DNA from: Tepidiphilus sp. J10 | GTDB taxonomy: Bacteria; Pseudomonadota; Gammaproteobacteria; Burkholderiales; Thiobacillaceae | Assembly (NCBI GenBank): GCA_945897955.1 | Contig: CAMDGQ010000025.1 | Span: 1-51,230 of the forward strand | DNA: 51,230 nt | Reading direction: 5' to 3' | In this document: piece after piece, positions 16,169 to 26,044 of the stretch | Layout of the letters: each line of letters opens with the position of its first letter | Position numbering within the stretch: the stretch's first letter is position 1 | Made by a program: the position numbers and the translations under genes | Notes under the pieces: model-generated | Databases searched by the model: none | Seen by the model: the letters and a program-made list of their open reading frames with translations, nothing else | Told to the model about the DNA's origin: nothing

Positions 16169-17647
16169 ATGGCAATCCGGTTGCGATTGTTCGACCGCCT
16201 GTTTCCGATCCTGCATGTGCTGGGCATGGTCATTGCCGTGTTCGGCCTGTCCATGCTGTTGCCGCTGGCGGTCTCCGAGTGGTCCGACGATGCCGCGCAA
16301 AGCGCTTATGACGAAGCGGTATTGATCACGCTGGGCTGCGGCATTCTGCTCTGGCTGGCCGGACGCCACTGGCGGCGCGAACTGAAGGCGCGCGACGGCA
16401 TCCTGCTGGTGGTGCTGACCTGGCTGCTGACGCCGCTGTTCGCGGCGCTGCCGCTGATGCTGTTCATGCCCGACCTGAGTTTCACCGACGCCTATTTCGA
16501 AACCATGTCCGGCCTCACCACGACCGGCGCAACCGTTCTTTCCGGTCTCGACAAGCTGCCCGCCTCGATCAACATCTGGCGCGGCCAGTTGCACTGGCTG
16601 GGCGGCCTCGGCGTCATCGTGCTGGTGGTCGCGGTGCTGCCGCTGCTCGGCGTCGGCGGACGCCAGATGTACAAGGCGGAAACGCCTGGGCCGATGAAGG
16701 ACGACAAGCTGACTCCGCGCATGGCGGAAACCGCCAAAGGGCTGTGGCAGGTCTATATCCAGCTCACCGTGCTTTGTTTCAGTCTGTACTGGGCATTCGG
16801 CATGACGCCATCGGACGCCTTGATTCACGCATTTTCGGTCATGGGCCTGGGCGGTTTTTCCTCGCATGACGCCAGCTTCGGTTTTTTCAAATCGCTGCCC
16901 CTGGAGTTGATCACCGAGGTTTTTGCGCTGCTTGCCGGCATGAATTTCGCCATGCACTTCATGGCGCTGCGCGGGCGCAGTCTGGCGCCCTATCGCAGCG
17001 ACCCGGAAATACGCTGGTATCTGGCCTATCTGCTCGGCAGTTGTCTGGGGCTGGGCATCCTGCTCTGGGCGCAAGGCATCTATATCGACTTTCCAAGCGC
17101 GCTGCGCGACGCCACCTTCAGCGTCATTTCGATGGCTACCACCCTGGGGCTGTCGACCGCCGACTTCGGCGCCTGGACCTACTTTGCCGGGCTCTGGCTG
17201 CTGTTCCTGTGCAGCTTCTCAACCAGTGCCGGTTCCACTGGCGGCGGCATCAAGATGCTGCGCGCCGTGCTGCTGTACAAACAGGCCTACCGTGAACTGA
17301 TCCATCTGATCCATCCGCACATACAGGCGCCGATTCGGCTTGGCGAGCAGATCGTGCCGAACAAGGTGATGTACTCGGTGCTGGCGTTCTTCTTCATGTA
17401 CGTCGCTTCCATCGTCACGCTGAGTTTCGTGCTTTCGTTCACCGGGCTGGATGTGCTGACCGCGTTTTCCGCCATCGTCGCCTGCATCAACAACACCGGC
17501 CCCGGCCTCGGCCAGGTCGGCCCTTCCACCACCTATGCCGTGTTGACCGATTTCCAGACCTGGATCTGCACCTTTGCCATGCTGCTCGGCCGCCTGGAAC
17601 TGTTCACCCTGCTGGTGGTGCTGACGCCGGCGTTCTGGCGCAAGTAG
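16169..17647 (+). CDS. trkH: Trk potassium channel subunit TrkH, second tandem copy
   Basis: 492 residues, closely similar along its whole length to the preceding TrkH; both contain GGLGVIVLV, AVLPLLGVGGRQM and TPRMAETAKGLW. The four filter loops are present but differ in places: SGLTTTGATVLSGL replaces SGLTATGATVLSGL, and ATTLGLSTADFG replaces ATTLGFATTDYG. This points to a tandem duplication followed by divergence of pore-lining sequence, possibly giving altered ion preference or affinity. Both copies are intact. The gene ends 11 bp from the end of the convergent GGDEF-EAL gene. Confidence 0.94.
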   Translation: MAIRLRLFDRLFPILHVLGMVIAVFGLSMLLPLAVSEWSDDAAQSAYDEAVLITLGCGILLWLAGRHWRRELKARDGILLVVLTWLLTPLFAALPLMLFMPDLSFTDAYFETMSGLTTTGATVLSGLDKLPASINIWRGQLHWLGGLGVIVLVVAVLPLLGVGGRQMYKAETPGPMKDDKLTPRMAETAKGLWQVYIQLTVLCFSLYWAFGMTPSDALIHAFSVMGLGGFSSHDASFGFFKSLPLELITEVFALLAGMNFAMHFMALRGRSLAPYRSDPEIRWYLAYLLGSCLGLGILLWAQGIYIDFPSALRDATFSVISMATTLGLSTADFGAWTYFAGLWLLFLCSFSTSAGSTGGGIKMLRAVLLYKQAYRELIHLIHPHIQAPIRLGEQIVPNKVMYSVLAFFFMYVASIVTLSFVLSFTGLDVLTAFSAIVACINNTGPGLGQVGPSTTYAVLTDFQTWICTFAMLLGRLELFTLLVVLTPAFWRK

Positions 17648-17658
17648 GGCGGCTCGCC

Positions 17659-20421
17659 TCAGACCGCGATTTCTTCCAGCGGAACCGGTTTGGCGATGCC
17701 GAAGCCCTGCGCGTAATCAACACCGATGCGTTCCAGTTCGTGCAGGATTTCTTCGCTTTCGACGAACTCGGCGATGGTCTTCATGCCCATGACCTGGCCG
17801 ATGCGATTGATGGTTTCGACGAAGGCCCGGTCGATCGGGTCGCTGACGATATCGCGCACAAATGCGCCGTCGATCTTCAGGTAGTCCACCGGCAGGTTCT
17901 TCAGATAAGTGAAGGAGGACATGCCCGAGCCGAAATCATCCAGCGAGAAACGGAAGCCCCAGGTTTTCAGGTCGCGAATGAATCCCACGGCAAGTCCAAG
18001 ATGGGTGATCGCGGCCGTTTCGGTGATTTCAAAGCAGACATGGCTGGCGTCGATCCTGTTTCTGACCAGTTCACGAGTAACAAAACCGGCGAACGCTTCA
18101 TCCTGCAATGACAGGCCGGACAGATTGATGGCCAGGTGCAGGTGCGGTTGCCGCGCCAGAAAGTCGAAGGTATTGCTGACCACCCAGCGGTCCACTTCGC
18201 CCATCAACCCGTACCGCTCCGCCGCCGGGATGAACAGCGCCGGTGATTGCAGCAGGCCGTTTTCGCCACGCAGACGCAGCAGGACTTCGTAATGTTCAAC
18301 CGCGCCGCCCTGGCTGCCGATCGCCCGAATCTCCTGGCCGAACAGCGTGAAACGATTTTCTTCCAGTGCGGCGCGGATGCCGCCGGCGACATGCAATTCC
18401 TTGTGGCGCCGCTCCATGTCGAGATCCTCGATGGCATGCACATGGATCCGGTTGCGGCCGTGCTCCTTGGCGGCATAGCAGGCCATATCGGCGGCGGCGG
18501 TGACCTCCGCGATGCTGCTGGTTGCCGCGTCGATCGGCGCAATGCCGATCGAGACGCCGACCTCGAAGCGTTTGTCCTGCCAGAGAAATTCGAAGTCGCG
18601 CACATGCTGTCGCAGTTTCTCGGCGATCACGCGCGCCTGTTCCAGCGGGCAGTTTTCCAGCAGCACGCCGAATTCGTCGCCGCCCAGACGCGCCAGCACA
18701 TCCTCGCCGCGCACCAGTCCCTGCAGAAGCACCGAAAGGCGCTTGAGCAACTCGTCGCCGGCCAGGTGGCCGCAGGTGTCGTTGACGATCTTGAACTGAT
18801 CGAGGTCGAGGAACAGCAGGGCATGCCGAACGCCCGGCCCCGGACAGGCCAGCAACGCTTGCAGGCGACGCTCGAATTCGCGCCGATTGGTCAGGCCGGT
18901 CAGACTGTCATGCGACAGTTGCCACGCCATTTCATGCGCCATCGCGCGTTGATCGGAGACATCGCGGAACACCATGACCACACCGGTCAACCGGCCGTCC
19001 TTGCCGCGAATCGGCGCGGCGGAATCCTCGATCGCCAGTTCGCCGCCGCCCTGTTTGAGCAGCACCGTATGCTGCGCCAGATTGACGGCTACGCCATGCT
19101 TGCGGCATTGATCCACCGGGTTGGCGACCATGTCGCCGGTATCTTCGTGGACCAGATGCAGCACTTCGCCAACCATACGGCCGCTCGCGGCGGCGTTGCT
19201 CCAGCCGGTCAGGCGTTCGGCAACCGGGTTGAAGAAAGTCACGCGCCCGTCGGCATCGGTGGTGACCACCGCATCCCCAATCGAGGCCAGCGTCACCTGG
19301 GCAAGTTCCTTTTCCGCATACAGCGCCTGCTCGGCGGCCATGCGCGCACTGATGTCGGCGCGAATCGCAATGTACTGTTCGGGACGACCGTCACTGCCCT
19401 TGAACGGAACGATGGTCGAAAGCACCCAGTAAAGATGCCCGGCCTTGGCGCGGTTGCAGATTTCGCCATGCCAGGTATTACCCCGCGCGATGGTGTGCCA
19501 CATGCCCTGGAAGAACCCGGGCGGGTGCGTGCCTGAATTGAGCAGGCGATGATTCACGCCCAGCAACTCTTCGCGACTGTAGCCGGAAATGCTCACCAGT
19601 TTGTCGTTGGCATAGACGATGTTGCCGGCGGCATCGGCGATGCTGACGATGGCGTGCTCGTCCAGGGCGCTCTTGAAGCGAGTGAGTTCGAGTTCATGCC
19701 GGGTCAGGTCGTCAAGCATGCGGTTGAAGTCCAGACCCAGCTGGCCGACTTCATCGTCGCCCATCAAAGGCGCGCGACGCGCCAGACGACCATCGCTGAC
19801 AGCGGCGGATACGCGGCGGATGGCATACAGCCTGGCGGTCAGGCGGCGCCCCATCCAGCTTGCCAGCAGCGCGCCGATCAAAATCGCGACCCCGGTATAA
19901 ACCAGACCGTCTTGCGTCACCGCGTGCAGCCTCGCCGCAGTCTCGCCCTGGCCCAGACCGACCCGCGCCCAGCCGATGCCACGCCCGTTGGCCTTGACCG
20001 GCATTGCGACATCGACCAGGGCCTGGTTTTTCGACAGCAGCACCGTCCCTGCTTCGGTCGGCGCTGCAACCAGGGTCTGGACATCGTCGACGTAAAGGCC
20101 GACACGGCCGGGCTGGTTGTGCGCCATGACGCGCCCCTCGGCGTCGAGCAGCATGACAAACACGATGCCGGGGTAATCGTCCTGTGCATTGACCAGTTCC
20201 TGCATGCCGGCGACATCGTGCGTCAGCAGTCCGGATACCGCCGATACCGCGAGCGTCTGCGTCAACGTCTCGGCCTGCTCGGTCTGGCGCAACAACAGGA
20301 ATTCACGCTGCCGCGTGGCCAGATCCCAGACAAACAGCGACATCATCACCGCATGTACTGCCGCCACGCCGAACACCAGCTGGCGTCGCACGCTGCCGAA
20401 GAAGAATCGTCTCAGGCTCAT
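17659..20421 (-). CDS. Membrane GGDEF-EAL protein with HAMP and two PAS domains
   Basis: The product is 920 residues. Order: membrane helix (about 12-34), periplasmic sensor region (35-170), second helix (172-190), HAMP (190-245), PAS 1 (about 250-365), PAS 2 (370-490), GGDEF (495-660), EAL (675-915). GGDEF is intact at 580-584 and preceded by the inhibitory RxxD site (RGED, 571-574). The EAL motif reads EVL at 712-714, keeping the catalytic Glu, and DDFGSG, the KID lysine and QGFGIAKP are present. It could therefore make and/or degrade c-di-GMP. Its start overlaps the stop of the PhnD-like gene (ATGA), so the binding protein is probably its periplasmic ligand partner. Confidence 0.94.
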   Translation of the reverse strand: MSLRRFFFGSVRRQLVFGVAAVHAVMMSLFVWDLATRQREFLLLRQTEQAETLTQTLAVSAVSGLLTHDVAGMQELVNAQDDYPGIVFVMLLDAEGRVMAHNQPGRVGLYVDDVQTLVAAPTEAGTVLLSKNQALVDVAMPVKANGRGIGWARVGLGQGETAARLHAVTQDGLVYTGVAILIGALLASWMGRRLTARLYAIRRVSAAVSDGRLARRAPLMGDDEVGQLGLDFNRMLDDLTRHELELTRFKSALDEHAIVSIADAAGNIVYANDKLVSISGYSREELLGVNHRLLNSGTHPPGFFQGMWHTIARGNTWHGEICNRAKAGHLYWVLSTIVPFKGSDGRPEQYIAIRADISARMAAEQALYAEKELAQVTLASIGDAVVTTDADGRVTFFNPVAERLTGWSNAAASGRMVGEVLHLVHEDTGDMVANPVDQCRKHGVAVNLAQHTVLLKQGGGELAIEDSAAPIRGKDGRLTGVVMVFRDVSDQRAMAHEMAWQLSHDSLTGLTNRREFERRLQALLACPGPGVRHALLFLDLDQFKIVNDTCGHLAGDELLKRLSVLLQGLVRGEDVLARLGGDEFGVLLENCPLEQARVIAEKLRQHVRDFEFLWQDKRFEVGVSIGIAPIDAATSSIAEVTAAADMACYAAKEHGRNRIHVHAIEDLDMERRHKELHVAGGIRAALEENRFTLFGQEIRAIGSQGGAVEHYEVLLRLRGENGLLQSPALFIPAAERYGLMGEVDRWVVSNTFDFLARQPHLHLAINLSGLSLQDEAFAGFVTRELVRNRIDASHVCFEITETAAITHLGLAVGFIRDLKTWGFRFSLDDFGSGMSSFTYLKNLPVDYLKIDGAFVRDIVSDPIDRAFVETINRIGQVMGMKTIAEFVESEEILHELERIGVDYAQGFGIAKPVPLEEIAV

Positions 20422-21332
20422 GCGCCGCCCATCAGTCTGGTGTACTTGTCCAGGAAAGCGCGGACCGGCGCGTAATCGGCATTGCCGGCAGCGCGGAAAT
20501 GGTTGCCCTCCATGCCCATGCCGGCGAATACGCCGCGCCCTTCACGCGCGACATGCAATTGCTCCAGCGCCCTGAGCACCGCCGCCGTCCGCGCCTCGGG
20601 CGCGTCCAGGCGCGCCATGACCGCAAGACTGGGCAGCGCTTCGGTCTGCCAGATCGGCATGATCTGCGCCGCTTCCACCGGATGTGCGCGCTGAAACTGC
20701 CGCCAGGGCGGCGGCCAGGCACCCGCCGCCGCGACCTGGCCGCGCACCACGTTCATCAGCGAGGACTCCATCGAGCCGACGTAGCGTTCCCTGACATCGT
20801 GTCGCAAATCCAGACCATGCGTGGCCAGGAAATGGCGCGGCAGCATGGTCGCCGCCAACGCTGTCGGCGCCGGATAGCACACCGTCCTGCCCTTCAGATC
20901 GAGCGGTTGCCGGATGCGGCTATCGCGCCGGATGAAGATCAGGCCGCGAAAATCGTTGTCGTCGGCGAGTTTTGCGATGACCCGGTACCCCCAGTCCTGG
21001 GCAATCAAGGTCTGGTAGGGATTGGGCAGGGAAAATTCCATTTCGCGCGCCTGAAGCTTGGCCTCGAAATGCGCGTAGTTGTTCGAGGCTTCAAGTTCGA
21101 AACGCACATCGGTGATGAACCGATTCAGGTAGACCATCAATGGATCGAACACCTGATGCAGCTTCTGCGGGTTGTGCAGCGGATGCACGCCGAACCGCAC
21201 CACGCCCTGCCCGGCCAGCGGCGATTGGGTCAGATATTGCGGCCCGCGCGCCGCCTCCTCCCTGCCGCAACCGGCCAGCCAGGCGACCGGCAGCAGACCG
21301 GAACGCAACAGCAGCCGGCGTTGCGGGTTCAT
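20418..21332 (-). CDS. PhnD/SsuA-like periplasmic substrate-binding lipoprotein
   Basis: A 304-residue protein beginning [23 protein letters not shown]. The LAGC sequence is a lipobox, so it should be a lipid-anchored periplasmic protein. The body has the type 2 periplasmic-binding fold of the PhnD/transferrin-like group: VRFGVHPLHNPQKLHQVFDPL, then FSLPNPYQTLIAQDWGY and a second lobe. I set the start at 21332 because it overlaps the upstream kinase stop (ATGA); the frame runs further upstream only inside the kinase gene. No ABC transporter genes are adjacent. With a GGDEF-EAL protein coupled downstream and a hybrid kinase upstream, a sensory role is more likely than uptake. Confidence 0.88.
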   Translation of the reverse strand: MNPQRRLLLRSGLLPVAWLAGCGREEAARGPQYLTQSPLAGQGVVRFGVHPLHNPQKLHQVFDPLMVYLNRFITDVRFELEASNNYAHFEAKLQAREMEFSLPNPYQTLIAQDWGYRVIAKLADDNDFRGLIFIRRDSRIRQPLDLKGRTVCYPAPTALAATMLPRHFLATHGLDLRHDVRERYVGSMESSLMNVVRGQVAAAGAWPPPWRQFQRAHPVEAAQIMPIWQTEALPSLAVMARLDAPEARTAAVLRALEQLHVAREGRGVFAGMGMEGNHFRAAGNADYAPVRAFLDKYTRLMGGA

Positions 21333-23281
21333 AACACGGCTGCGATGGCGGCGAGCAGTTCCTCGCGCCGAATCGGTTTGCTGACGAAACCGTCCATCCC
21401 GGCGGCCAGACAAAGCTCGCGATCTTCCGCATAGGCATTGGCGGTCAGCGCAACGATGGGAATGCGGCCGCCGACGACTGCTTCATCGGCGCGAATTCGC
21501 CGCGTTGCTTCCACGCCGGACAGGCCGGGCATCTGCATATCCATCAATATCAGATCGAAGCGGCCGCCGGCCAGTGCTTGCAGCGCGGCTTCGCCATCTT
21601 CGGCAACGGTGACGTGATGACCGTCGCGCGCCAGCAAGGTGACTGCCAGTTTCTGATTGATCGGGTTGTCCTCGGCCAGCAGGATGGAGAGCGGAACGCC
21701 TGGCGCGGCGGGTTGTGCCACCTGATCGGGCTTGCTGCCGATCGGCTGGCGGGGTTCCTCGATGGGCAGCAGAAAATAGAACTCGCTGCCCTGTCCGAGT
21801 TCGCTGTTCAACCCCATCACCCCCCCCATCAGCCCGACCAGCCGGAAGGAGATCGAAAGTCCCAGTCCGGTACCGCCAAAACGACGGGTGATCGAACCGT
21901 CGGCCTGGGTAAAAGCCTGGAATACGGTGGACTGATGTTCCTTGGCGATCCCGATGCCGCTATCCCTGACGGCAAAACGGACCCCCTGCCCGACACGCTG
22001 GATATCCAGCGCAACCCCGCCGTGCTCGGTGAACTTGATGGCGTTGCCGAGCAGGTTGACCAGCACCTGCCTGATGCGCACCGGGTCAAGCAGCATTCGA
22101 TCCGGTATCGCCGGATCGACCTGATGCGAGAAAGTCAGGCCCTTTTCCTGACAGCGATGCTGATTGAGCAGACTCAGTTCCGCCGCCATGACCCGGATAT
22201 CAACGGGTTCCGGCTGCACATCGAGGTGCCCCGCTTCGATCTTGGAGAAGTCGAGTATGTCGTTGATGATGAACAGCAAGGAATTGGCCGAGGTGCGCGC
22301 CATGCCCAGGTAGTCGCGCTGCTCATCCGACAGCGACGTATCCAGCGTCAGTTCCAGCATGCCGAGAACCCCGTTCATCGGAGTGCGAATCTCATGGCTC
22401 ATGTTGGCGAGGAATTCGCTCTTCGCGCGGCTCGCCGACTCGGCGGCGTTCTTGGCCTGAATCAGCGCCTCCTCGGCTGTTTTTCTGGCGCTGATGTCGG
22501 TATGCGTACCGACCATGCGGATTACGCAGCCAGCATCATCACGCACCGCCAGGCCACGCGTCAGCATCCACAGATAATGACCATCCCTGTGGCGAAAACG
22601 GAAGGTGGTTTCAAAATGGTCCGATTCGCTTTCCATATGGACATTGATGGCGGCCAGCGCGGCGGCCCGGTCGTCCGGATGCAGGCGGTCGGACCACTCG
22701 CTCAGGGCCGGTCCGATGTCATCCTCGCCATGGCCGATCATCGACTTCCAGCGTGGCGAGAAATACACCGTGCCATTGGCGACATCCCAGTCCCACAGCC
22801 CGTCATTGGCGCCGCGCATGGCCAGATCGAAGCGCTCCTCGCTTTTTGCCAGAGCCTTGCGGATGCGTTCGCGGTCGCGCGTCAGACCGGCAACCTGTTC
22901 GGCCAGAATCACGAGATCCGCGACATGGCCGCTTCCATCCTGGCCGCCATCCTTGCGCATCGCATCGAAAGCACGCTGCAACGCAGCCAGCGCCTGGGCG
23001 CTGGCAACCGCCTCGTCGCGCAATTTCTGATTGGCGCTGGAAAGCTCGTTCGAAGACAGTTCCAGGCTGCGCCGGATCAGCGCCAGGTCGCGATCCTGCT
23101 GGTCGTAGGTATCGGAAACCCGTTCCAGCAGGGTCGGCAGACTGAACAAGGCGCGCGACAGCTCGGCATCCGTGTCTGCCGCGCTGTCGGCCCAATCCTT
23201 CATTTTTTCGACAAAATGCGGCCACTGTTCGGCGCCCAGACCGAGCACGCGTTTCAGTTGGCGCTCCAGCATGCGGTGCAT
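21329..23281 (-). CDS. Hybrid histidine kinase (PAS-HisKA-HATPase-REC)
   Basis: A 650-residue protein without membrane segments. A predicted coiled-coil region (about 60-150) precedes a PAS domain (150-270), HisKA with phospho-acceptor His296 in [11 protein letters not shown], an HATPase domain ([11 protein letters not shown]), and a C-terminal receiver with Asp581 in [10 protein letters not shown] and Lys in SKP. A Gly/Gln linker separates the kinase from the receiver. Phosphotransfer to a separate Hpt protein or regulator is expected, and none is in the window. It follows the FIST gene by 9 bp, with GAGGAG as ribosome site, and is coupled to the PhnD-like gene. FIST proteins often sit beside such kinases, so FIST may be its sensor. 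Confidence 0.94.
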   Translation of the reverse strand: MHRMLERQLKRVLGLGAEQWPHFVEKMKDWADSAADTDAELSRALFSLPTLLERVSDTYDQQDRDLALIRRSLELSSNELSSANQKLRDEAVASAQALAALQRAFDAMRKDGGQDGSGHVADLVILAEQVAGLTRDRERIRKALAKSEERFDLAMRGANDGLWDWDVANGTVYFSPRWKSMIGHGEDDIGPALSEWSDRLHPDDRAAALAAINVHMESESDHFETTFRFRHRDGHYLWMLTRGLAVRDDAGCVIRMVGTHTDISARKTAEEALIQAKNAAESASRAKSEFLANMSHEIRTPMNGVLGMLELTLDTSLSDEQRDYLGMARTSANSLLFIINDILDFSKIEAGHLDVQPEPVDIRVMAAELSLLNQHRCQEKGLTFSHQVDPAIPDRMLLDPVRIRQVLVNLLGNAIKFTEHGGVALDIQRVGQGVRFAVRDSGIGIAKEHQSTVFQAFTQADGSITRRFGGTGLGLSISFRLVGLMGGVMGLNSELGQGSEFYFLLPIEEPRQPIGSKPDQVAQPAAPGVPLSILLAEDNPINQKLAVTLLARDGHHVTVAEDGEAALQALAGGRFDLILMDMQMPGLSGVEATRRIRADEAVVGGRIPIVALTANAYAEDRELCLAAGMDGFVSKPIRREELLAAIAAVL

Positions 23282-23290
23282 GCCCGCTCC

Positions 23291-24430
23291 TCAGTCCTTC
23301 TCTCTCAGATAGGTGATGGTCATGGTCTGGTTGTGCAGCTTGCAGTCCGTACTCTCGATGAACGGGCTGATTTCGCCGTTGGAATAAAAACCGGTGAGCT
23401 GACAGCCCTGGCCGAACACCGCGCCAACTGCCTCGACCTCCTCGTCGACCCGATCCCCCATCACCAGCTTGCGGCCAATGCATGACACCAGCAGCGCAAG
23501 CCCCTGACCATCGGCTTCAAGCATGTCCCGCGCCGCTTCCGCCGCCGCCTCGGCGCCATCGACCAGCGCCTCGGTTGACGCGTGCATCAGCTTGAGGAAT
23601 CCATCCGGCGGGATATCACCCGCCAGCGTCAGGCTGCCGTCGCTTTCATCGACGCTCAGCAAGGTGCGAATCAGGCCGCTTTCCTGGCGGTCATCGGTCA
23701 GGATGGCGAACGGAAACAGCAAGCCGGAAGCGGGCAAGTCCTTGGCGTACTCGCCCAGGTAGCGCCGATAGATTTCCAGTGCCGGCTCGCCGTCCAGTTC
23801 AAACAGGACATTACCCTTCACCCTGGTCGCACGGCGGGCCGGGCCGAAGCTTTGCCAACCGCCGAAGGAACCATGCGCGAACTCGATCGCGGCTCCGTAT
23901 AGACCAATGGCCAGCAGCATGCGGTCGGAAACCGTCTCGTCGAACAGCGTCCAGGTCTGCGTGAATGCGCCGTAGTCGCCGGCCAGGCCACCGGTGAGCG
24001 GGATGTCCCGGCCCAGCACTTCCACCACGCCTGCAATCAGATCGCTGCCATTCACCGCCACCCCTTGCGACAGCAGGATCACCGCCTTCAGGTCGGGGGC
24101 CTGCAATTGTTCGGCCAGGCGCCGGCCTGCTGCGGTTGAATCAGCCATGCCGGCAATATCGGTCGCAACCACCCGGAATGGCGTGCGCTCGAATCGAATC
24201 GCGCTGATGACCGCACTGTCCTCGCTCACGCCCTTGCTGGAAATCTCGCCGGCGGTTGAAACCGCAACTCTGCGCGCGGCCGGAAATGCCGCCGTCAGTT
24301 GCTCGGCAAAATCGGGCGCGGTGAAGAAGCGCGGCGCGGCAAATACCAGCACCAGATTCGGCTCGATTTCAGCCAATGGACGCAAAGTGGCCGCATCGAC
24401 GTGGTTGACTACGGTTTGCCGTACGAACAT
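23291..24430 (-). CDS. FIST-domain signal transduction protein
   Basis: About 379 residues with the FIST N domain (LVLVFAAPRFFTAPDFAEQL, then the STAGEISSKGV block) and the FIST C domain in the second half (NLVFELDGEPALEIYRRYLG, FPFAILTD and the C-terminal NGEISP motif). FIST domains are thought to bind small ligands such as amino acids and feed kinases or GGDEF proteins. No signal peptide, so it is cytoplasmic. ATG 24430 is preceded by a perfect AAGGAGG; the frame upstream of it lacks such a site. First gene of the four-gene signalling operon. Confidence 0.93.
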   Translation of the reverse strand: MFVRQTVVNHVDAATLRPLAEIEPNLVLVFAAPRFFTAPDFAEQLTAAFPAARRVAVSTAGEISSKGVSEDSAVISAIRFERTPFRVVATDIAGMADSTAAGRRLAEQLQAPDLKAVILLSQGVAVNGSDLIAGVVEVLGRDIPLTGGLAGDYGAFTQTWTLFDETVSDRMLLAIGLYGAAIEFAHGSFGGWQSFGPARRATRVKGNVLFELDGEPALEIYRRYLGEYAKDLPASGLLFPFAILTDDRQESGLIRTLLSVDESDGSLTLAGDIPPDGFLKLMHASTEALVDGAEAAAEAARDMLEADGQGLALLVSCIGRKLVMGDRVDEEVEAVGAVFGQGCQLTGFYSNGEISPFIESTDCKLHNQTMTITYLREKD

Positions 24431-24966
24431 ATCGCCTCCTTGTTGATGTAAGCCGGCATATCGGCATGCGTAACGACAACTTGAGCACACCAATCCAGAC
24501 AACACTCTTCCGAGTGACGGCCAGCTGTTTGATTTCTCTGGATTCCCACTTTCGCCGGAAAGAAGGAAGTGAATTTTTTCTGGAAACCTCAGTCAGCTGC
24601 GGCTTCATCTCAGGGAAGCCGAGTGGCCACTGGCGAGTGGCCGATTTCCCCATTCACCTATCGGATGAGGCGGCAAAGTTGCACGGGGCGCGGCTTGCGG
24701 GCCGACTCCACCACTGTGGCACAAGCAAGCGGTCGCGCCTGCGACGCCGACAACTGCCGGATTTGGACCTATTCAGCGCGTCCTTCGCGCGAGCAGATCG
24801 GGGCGAACCGATGCCGGCTAGGAATTTTCGTCACGGTGCTTGCACGTCGGCAATACATGACATGTGCGTTGACAGTGCGTCGAAAAACACTCTGTCACCT
24901 GACCCCAGAAAGGGGTATCCGGGGTCAACAGCTTCCGGACCCCGGCCTGAGCCGGGGGGCGCCTTT
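24431..24966. other. Intergenic region with GC-rich hairpins, no gene recognised
   Basis: 536 bp between the FIST gene start and the end of the PEP-CTERM gene. At 24919-24945 CCGGGGTC pairs with GACCCCGG, and an alternative stem CCCGGC/GCCGGG lies at 24941-24956. These could end the PEP-CTERM transcript, although no T tract follows. The stretch near 24535-24570 (CTGGATTCCCACTTTCGCCG) resembles dispersed intergenic repeats. Open frames crossing here lack coding character. Confidence 0.55.
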
Positions 24967-25824
24967 TCAGGCGTGGCGGGAAGTGACTTTCTTGCCGCGT
25001 CCGCGTACCCAGCCCAGACCGACAATGCCCAATCCAAGCAGAGCGAGGGAAGCGGGTTCCGGGACGGCTGCAAGCGGGGTGATCAGCACCGAAGAGCCGC
25101 CGGCCAGCACGGCCTGGTTGTGGGACCACTGCAGGTAACGGCCATTGATATCGGCATTGGCGTCGCGAATGCCGGCGGTGGCGGTGGCGCCGAGGGAGGC
25201 GTCGGGGTTGACCGAACTGCCGCCGGTGTCCATGTCGAGATAGCGGAATTCAATAGCGTTGGACGCTTCATACAGCACAACTTCGAAGCTGACCGGGCTG
25301 GAATTGCTGTTGCTCGCCGTGTCGAATTTCTTGGTGTCGCGCCATTCGACAACGAAACTTCGACTCCCCGCCACGCCGAATGATTGGTAGTACACGCCAT
25401 CGGTGCCGGAAAAGGTGCTGGTCCAGTCGTCCCATGCCACTCCGATCAACGGCATGGTGCTGACATTCATGTGACCGCCGAGCGGTGTATTGATGTTGTC
25501 GGTCGTACTGGAGCCGAAGGTCAACATGCCGTTGGAGGTGATGTAGGCCTGGTTGTAAGTCTGGTTGAAAAACGAGAAGTTGAAGCCGAGGCCGATCGCC
25601 CCGGTGAACGCGTCATCATCATTTCCCAGGACGCGGGTAGCACCAGCAACCGGCGTCTTTGCCGGGGTACCGAGCTCTTGCCATTGGAAGGCGATGGCAT
25701 CGGTAGCGGTGTATCCGCCGTTGCTGATCGTGGTCGCCAGCGCAGGCGACGAAAGCAGGCAAGCGGACAGGAATAACGCGGGGAAGGCGCGCGGCAATTC
25801 GGCATGGCGGGAAATGGCGTTCAT
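24967..25824 (-). CDS. PEP-CTERM sorted secreted protein
   Basis: 285 residues with a signal peptide (hydrophobic core ALFLSACLLSSPALA, cleavage near residue 30), a secreted beta-rich body rich in Ser, Thr, Asn and Gly, and a textbook C-terminal sorting tail: VPEPASLALLGLGIVGLGW followed by a basic RGRGKK cluster. The tail is recognised by an exosortase (EpsH family) in the inner membrane; no exosortase is in the window. Such proteins are usually linked to extracellular polysaccharide. The function of the body is unknown; its NGMLTFGSS-type sequence resembles nidogen-like PEP-CTERM proteins. Divergent from the outer-membrane protein gene at 26045. Confidence 0.93.
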   Translation of the reverse strand: MNAISRHAELPRAFPALFLSACLLSSPALATTISNGGYTATDAIAFQWQELGTPAKTPVAGATRVLGNDDDAFTGAIGLGFNFSFFNQTYNQAYITSNGMLTFGSSTTDNINTPLGGHMNVSTMPLIGVAWDDWTSTFSGTDGVYYQSFGVAGSRSFVVEWRDTKKFDTASNSNSSPVSFEVVLYEASNAIEFRYLDMDTGGSSVNPDASLGATATAGIRDANADINGRYLQWSHNQAVLAGGSSVLITPLAAVPEPASLALLGLGIVGLGWVRGRGKKVTSRHA

Positions 25825-25889
25825 TTCATGTGTCTTTCATTAAAAGAATTTGCAGTGCCCACAGCGTACAAGCCCGTCATATTCATGAG

Positions 25890-25910
25890 TACCCCCTGAA
25901 CACGGGGGTA
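25890..25910. promoter_or_regulatory. Palindrome in divergent intergenic region (candidate operator)
   Basis: Seven-base arms TACCCCC (25890-25896) and GGGGGTA (25904-25910) around TGAACAC. It lies between the PEP-CTERM gene and the outer-membrane protein gene, 66 bp upstream of the former's start. A related palindrome lies upstream of the 7TM-DISM kinase at 29153-29167. Confidence 0.5.
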
Positions 25911-26044
25911 TGGCCGCGCGAACCTGGACGATTTCCGCTCGTCGTCCGGGCGGCTTGTTGAACAAACCCGTATTCAGACGCCCCCGCATGCGCTGAAAAT
26001 AGCCAACCTTGATTACCTGTATGCCCCACTCGGGGGGAAAACCC

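Noticed and set aside
21578..23485. Plus-strand frame of 635 codons opposite the hybrid kinase
   Set aside because: It runs antisense through clear HisKA, HATPase and receiver sequences and spans two real genes.
24466..25383. Plus-strand frame across the intergenic region and the PEP-CTERM gene
   Set aside because: Its start lies in non-coding DNA without a ribosome site, and its second half is antisense to a confident PEP-CTERM gene.
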